A stretch of 64,000 nt of DNA, taken from Beaufortia kweichowensis. Its lineage: Eukaryota > Chordata > Actinopteri > Cypriniformes > Gastromyzontidae. The position numbers and the translations under genes were made by a program. Position 1 is the stretch's first letter, and each line of letters opens with the position of its first letter. Below, piece after piece: positions 61,264 to 64,000 of the stretch. The notes below the pieces were generated by a model. It did not search any database. It had not been told where the DNA came from and saw only the letters and a program-made list of their open reading frames with translations. The stretch spans positions 3,700,001-3,764,000 of the forward strand of contig CM032813.1 in the NCBI GenBank assembly GCA_019155185.1, written 5' to 3'.

Positions 61264-62658
61264 CTGAAAATAAATAAATGGTATTGGTCTTTAAATATGT
61301 CAATTCAATAATGTGATGATGTCACATTTTGGTGTTATTCTTTCCAGAAAAAGAAGAGGGGAAACATGTACGCATCAAAATCAAAATCACATCTAAAAAC
61401 CTCTACCTAGCCTATTTAAAAGTAAACAAATACATTCATTCACTGTTTCACAAATTCTGGTAGTTATTTCAACAGCTTTGAATGCAAACGAGGGAGGTTT
61501 CATACTGAAAGAACCCTTTGACGTCAGATCTGCAGCAGGGCCTCTCTTCATTCAACACAATGTGCTTATTCTCCACACCGAGGCACTGATGCAGAATCCA
61601 AAACGCTTATTAACAGGTATCACTTATTGTTAAAGAAACTGAACATAGTAGATAAGACATCATGTGGTAGGTGTATCTCAGAATGCAAATGAACATTTGA
61701 TACATGCAAACAAATTTGCACAAAAATAAGCAAATCACATGACATAACAGCATCACATTCCATACAGTTTACCAAGATTTCTTCTAGAAATAATTTGTAC
61801 AATGTGTCTCTTCCTTTCCACAAAACATACCAGGCAACACAGTTCAGTTATATCACTGGAAGGGGCATTGTCAAGATACAACTGTGCCGTTTAAAATACC
61901 TACAAACACTGATGGCCCATAACTGTTCGGATGTTGTTAGCCTGCCATTTGATGCTCGAAATGCAATGATAAACCTTCCCAGAAATTTCAATTTCTTGGT
62001 AAACTGCATAGCGGGTCCCAAGTCTATATCTGCCGCACACATCTCAGTCATTTTGCAGCGTAAATGATTTCAAAATGACATTCAGCAGTAAATGGAGAGA
62101 AGCAGCATCTCTCGTTTCTGATGTCCACTATTGCACAGCTCATCCATAGACCATCCTGGCCGCTCAGTCAGGTTAAACAACGACAAAATCACAACGTATC
62201 TGACTATTCTCATGCATTTTCCATAAGTGAAACAGACATAGATCACATAATGTATATCTCCTACGATTTCACATAAACACCCGTGAATCCTGAGAAAGTG
62301 AGATCACTGATAAAACAGCAATATCTTTGCAGGGTTTTTTTCTGTCCTGCACCCCCACCTTGAAAGCTGCAGGTGAGGAGGGGGTGTGTTGACAGCATGC
62401 GCAAGGCAAACATCTGTACAGACTGAGAGTTTGCCATCTTGGCCTCCTCACGTCCAACCTACATGCACCATCCTCTCCCCACCCACAGCAGCATCCAGTT
62501 CTTCTTACATAATCAATAACCCGAAAGCATCTGCAAGAAAATACAATCGTACACAAACGTACAACCTCAATATATAACATTCCCACCTTAAAAACATCAC
62601 AATCGCACCAACAATGTATGATTCTCCACATAAAAACGGACACATAACAACAGCATAC
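61264..62658 (-). other. zmynd8 intron 1 (may hide the first coding exon)
   Basis: No exon encoding the expected MHPQS-like start with the right phase was found. A donor-like TTTCAAG|GTGGGG at about 62362 and GC-richer sequence near 62340-62500 could mark an alternative first exon, but its phase does not fit. Confidence 0.45.
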
Positions 62659-62780
62659 CTTTTTCTTTACAGGCACAGTACACAGATTCTTCAGGCTGAG
62701 CCTTTAAAATGTATTTTTTCAGATATAAAGGCAGTGAGGGATGAGACAAAGATGGGTGCAGAATTTTCCAGAAGGGCCTT
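62659..62780 (-). other. zmynd8: probable zmynd8 first exon (5' UTR; start approximate)
   Basis: Ends at the donor AAAAAG|GTATGC (62659) and lies downstream of two CCAAT boxes. No ATG in frame with the main ORF is seen in it. Confidence 0.4.
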
Positions 62781-62819
62781 GCTCTCCCTGCCGCTCTCAG
62801 AGCGATTGTCAATCTTTAA

Positions 62820-63080
62820 CCTCAGCCGTGTGCTGCCGATTGGTTTGAGAGCCACACGGAGGCGCGTGATTGGGCGGCTGGCGCTGTGTGGCTCTCTCCG
62901 CTTCCCTCTCTGCTGCAATGCAGGGAGGGCTGTTCTGCCATTCACCGGGAAAACACTCAGAAAACCCTCATATTCCTCTTTCCTGAAAACTACCGGCTCC
63001 TGCGTTTGAATAAACACAGGACGCAGGCTTTCGGACAAACGTGTCTGGTGGCTTTTCTCCTTCCTCCCCCTCCGGCACCC
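62820..63080 (-). promoter_or_regulatory. zmynd8: zmynd8 promoter with two CCAAT boxes
   Basis: A GC-rich patch with ATTGG on the plus strand at 62839-62843 and 62869-62873, meaning CCAAT in the zmynd8 direction and 30 bp apart, plus GCCGCCCAATCACGCG. Typical of an NF-Y type TATA-less promoter. Confidence 0.5.
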
Positions 63081-63129
63081 ATGGCTGAGAGCGACCATTT
63101 TGATACCGTTCCCTCACTGTCGTGTTAAG

Positions 63130-63601
63130 TAAGAGCCAAACAGAGCTTTGACAAATGAGTGGCTCACAGGAATGCAGTCAAGGTCTTATAAGCACCAGGA
63201 GACAAAGAAAAGGCTGGAAAATGTAATTGGAGTCGTAGTAAATTGACGGTCTTGGGAATACTCCTTATGCTCTCTCATTTACCCGTCAGCTGCCTGCCAA
63301 ACAAGATCTCATGCATCAACAAAAATGTTTTTGTTTTCAATTTACACAGTCATGTTGTAATAAATGCCAACAGGTCATTTGCTGCTACTCCAATTAACAG
63401 TAATAATGATGATCATTATAAATATACAATGTTTTTTCTCATTTTACTGACTTCTTCCATCATCCTCCTGTTGAAAATGTTCTCTCGGTTTATATGTAAG
63501 CTAGGGCAGATTACAATCAAAGGTGACAGCAAATCACCAGTACAAACGTACATACTGTAAAACAGCAAGATGCAGCCAGACAAACAAGCAGATTTAGTCC
63601 A
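63130..63601. other. upstream of zmynd8, no gene seen
   Basis: AT-rich sequence; a 105-codon plus-strand frame here has no recognisable homology. Confidence 0.5.
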
Positions 63602-63903
63602 TTAAAGGAATAGTTCACCCAAAATCATTGTCATCATTTATTCATGCCATTGAAATTACTTAATTTATTCTGTGAAACACAAAAGAAGATTTTTTGAGAA
63701 ATGTCTAAGTGGTTTTGTGTCCCTACAGTGGAAGCCAATGGGGCCAATGTTGATTGGTTACCAACAATCTTCAAAATATCATCTTTTGTGTTCTGCAAAA
63801 GAAAAGTCATATAGGTTTGCAATGACATGAGGGAAAATGATGAAAAATGATGTAACATTAAATGATGAAAGAATTTTCATTTTTAGGTGAACTATCCCTT
63901 TAA
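63602..63903. repeat. complete cyprinid foldback MITE, 302 bp
   Basis: The termini TTAAAGGAATAGTTCACC and GGTGAACTATCCCTTTAA are inverted repeats (one mismatch). The inner arms (AAACACAAAAGAAGATTTTT and ATCATCTTTTGTGTTCTGCA) are also inverted. No coding capacity. Confidence 0.85.
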
Positions 63904-64000
63904 GACAACCTGAAGCTAGTTTGTGTTAAAAACAGAAATGAAAACCTCGGTTTAAAACACTAGTCTATAGGTCTCTTGTCAAACAAAGTGCAAATATTTG

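Noticed and set aside
62691..63098. 135-codon minus-strand ORF over the zmynd8 promoter
   Set aside because: It lies in GC-rich promoter sequence, no homology is recognised, and it is not in frame with zmynd8 exon 2.

Overview
The window is vertebrate nuclear DNA from a ray-finned fish, most likely a cyprinid. It has multi-exon genes with GT-AG introns, AT-rich introns, long microsatellites, and several copies of a foldback repeat starting with AAAGGGATAGTTCACCC, which I recognise as typical of carp and zebrafish relatives. There is no prokaryotic, plasmid or phage content. Exons were joined by hand from splice consensus, reading phase and similarity to the human proteins; no alignment was run.

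Three protein-coding genes lie head to tail, all on the minus strand. (1) fgd5 occupies about 16.1 kb down to the left edge. It encodes a FYVE/RhoGEF/PH protein that activates CDC42 in endothelium. Only the N-terminal half and the first part of the DH domain are inside the window; the rest of DH, PH, FYVE and the second PH lie beyond base 1. (2) dido1 runs from about 51.1 to 33.2 kb. It is complete, with 15 coding exons and about 2,508 codons. It encodes a PHD / TFIIS-central / SPOC chromatin and transcription-elongation protein, with a very large last exon carrying a proline-rich part and an RE/RD-rich tail. (3) zmynd8 runs from about 62.8 to 53.2 kb. It encodes a PHD-bromodomain-PWWP histone reader with a C-terminal coiled coil and MYND zinc finger. 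All but the first few codons were found.

Layout. 0-16.1 kb: fgd5 with long introns, a 178-bp (GA)n tract, a TA tract beside a splice donor, and islands rich in ETS and FOX:ETS motifs. 16.3-33.2 kb: a 17-kb gap with no gene I can support, holding repeat fragments, a palindromic RFX X-box, a foldback element and three weak orphan-exon candidates. 33.2-51.1 kb: dido1. 51.1-53.2 kb: short gap before the zmynd8 3' end. 53.2-62.8 kb: zmynd8. 62.8-64 kb: zmynd8 promoter (two CCAAT boxes) and a full MITE.

dido1 and zmynd8 encode histone-mark readers coupled to transcription; fgd5 is a cytoplasmic/membrane GEF with no pathway link to them. In human, DIDO1 and ZMYND8 sit apart on 20q13 and FGD5 on 3p25, so their close packing here reflects chromosome history rather than shared function. 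I found no wholly new biological system. The most interesting leads are regulatory (endothelial-type FOX:ETS clusters and a spliced uORF in fgd5), a homogeneous 24-bp coding repeat in dido1, and an apparently unnamed three-copy dispersed repeat.
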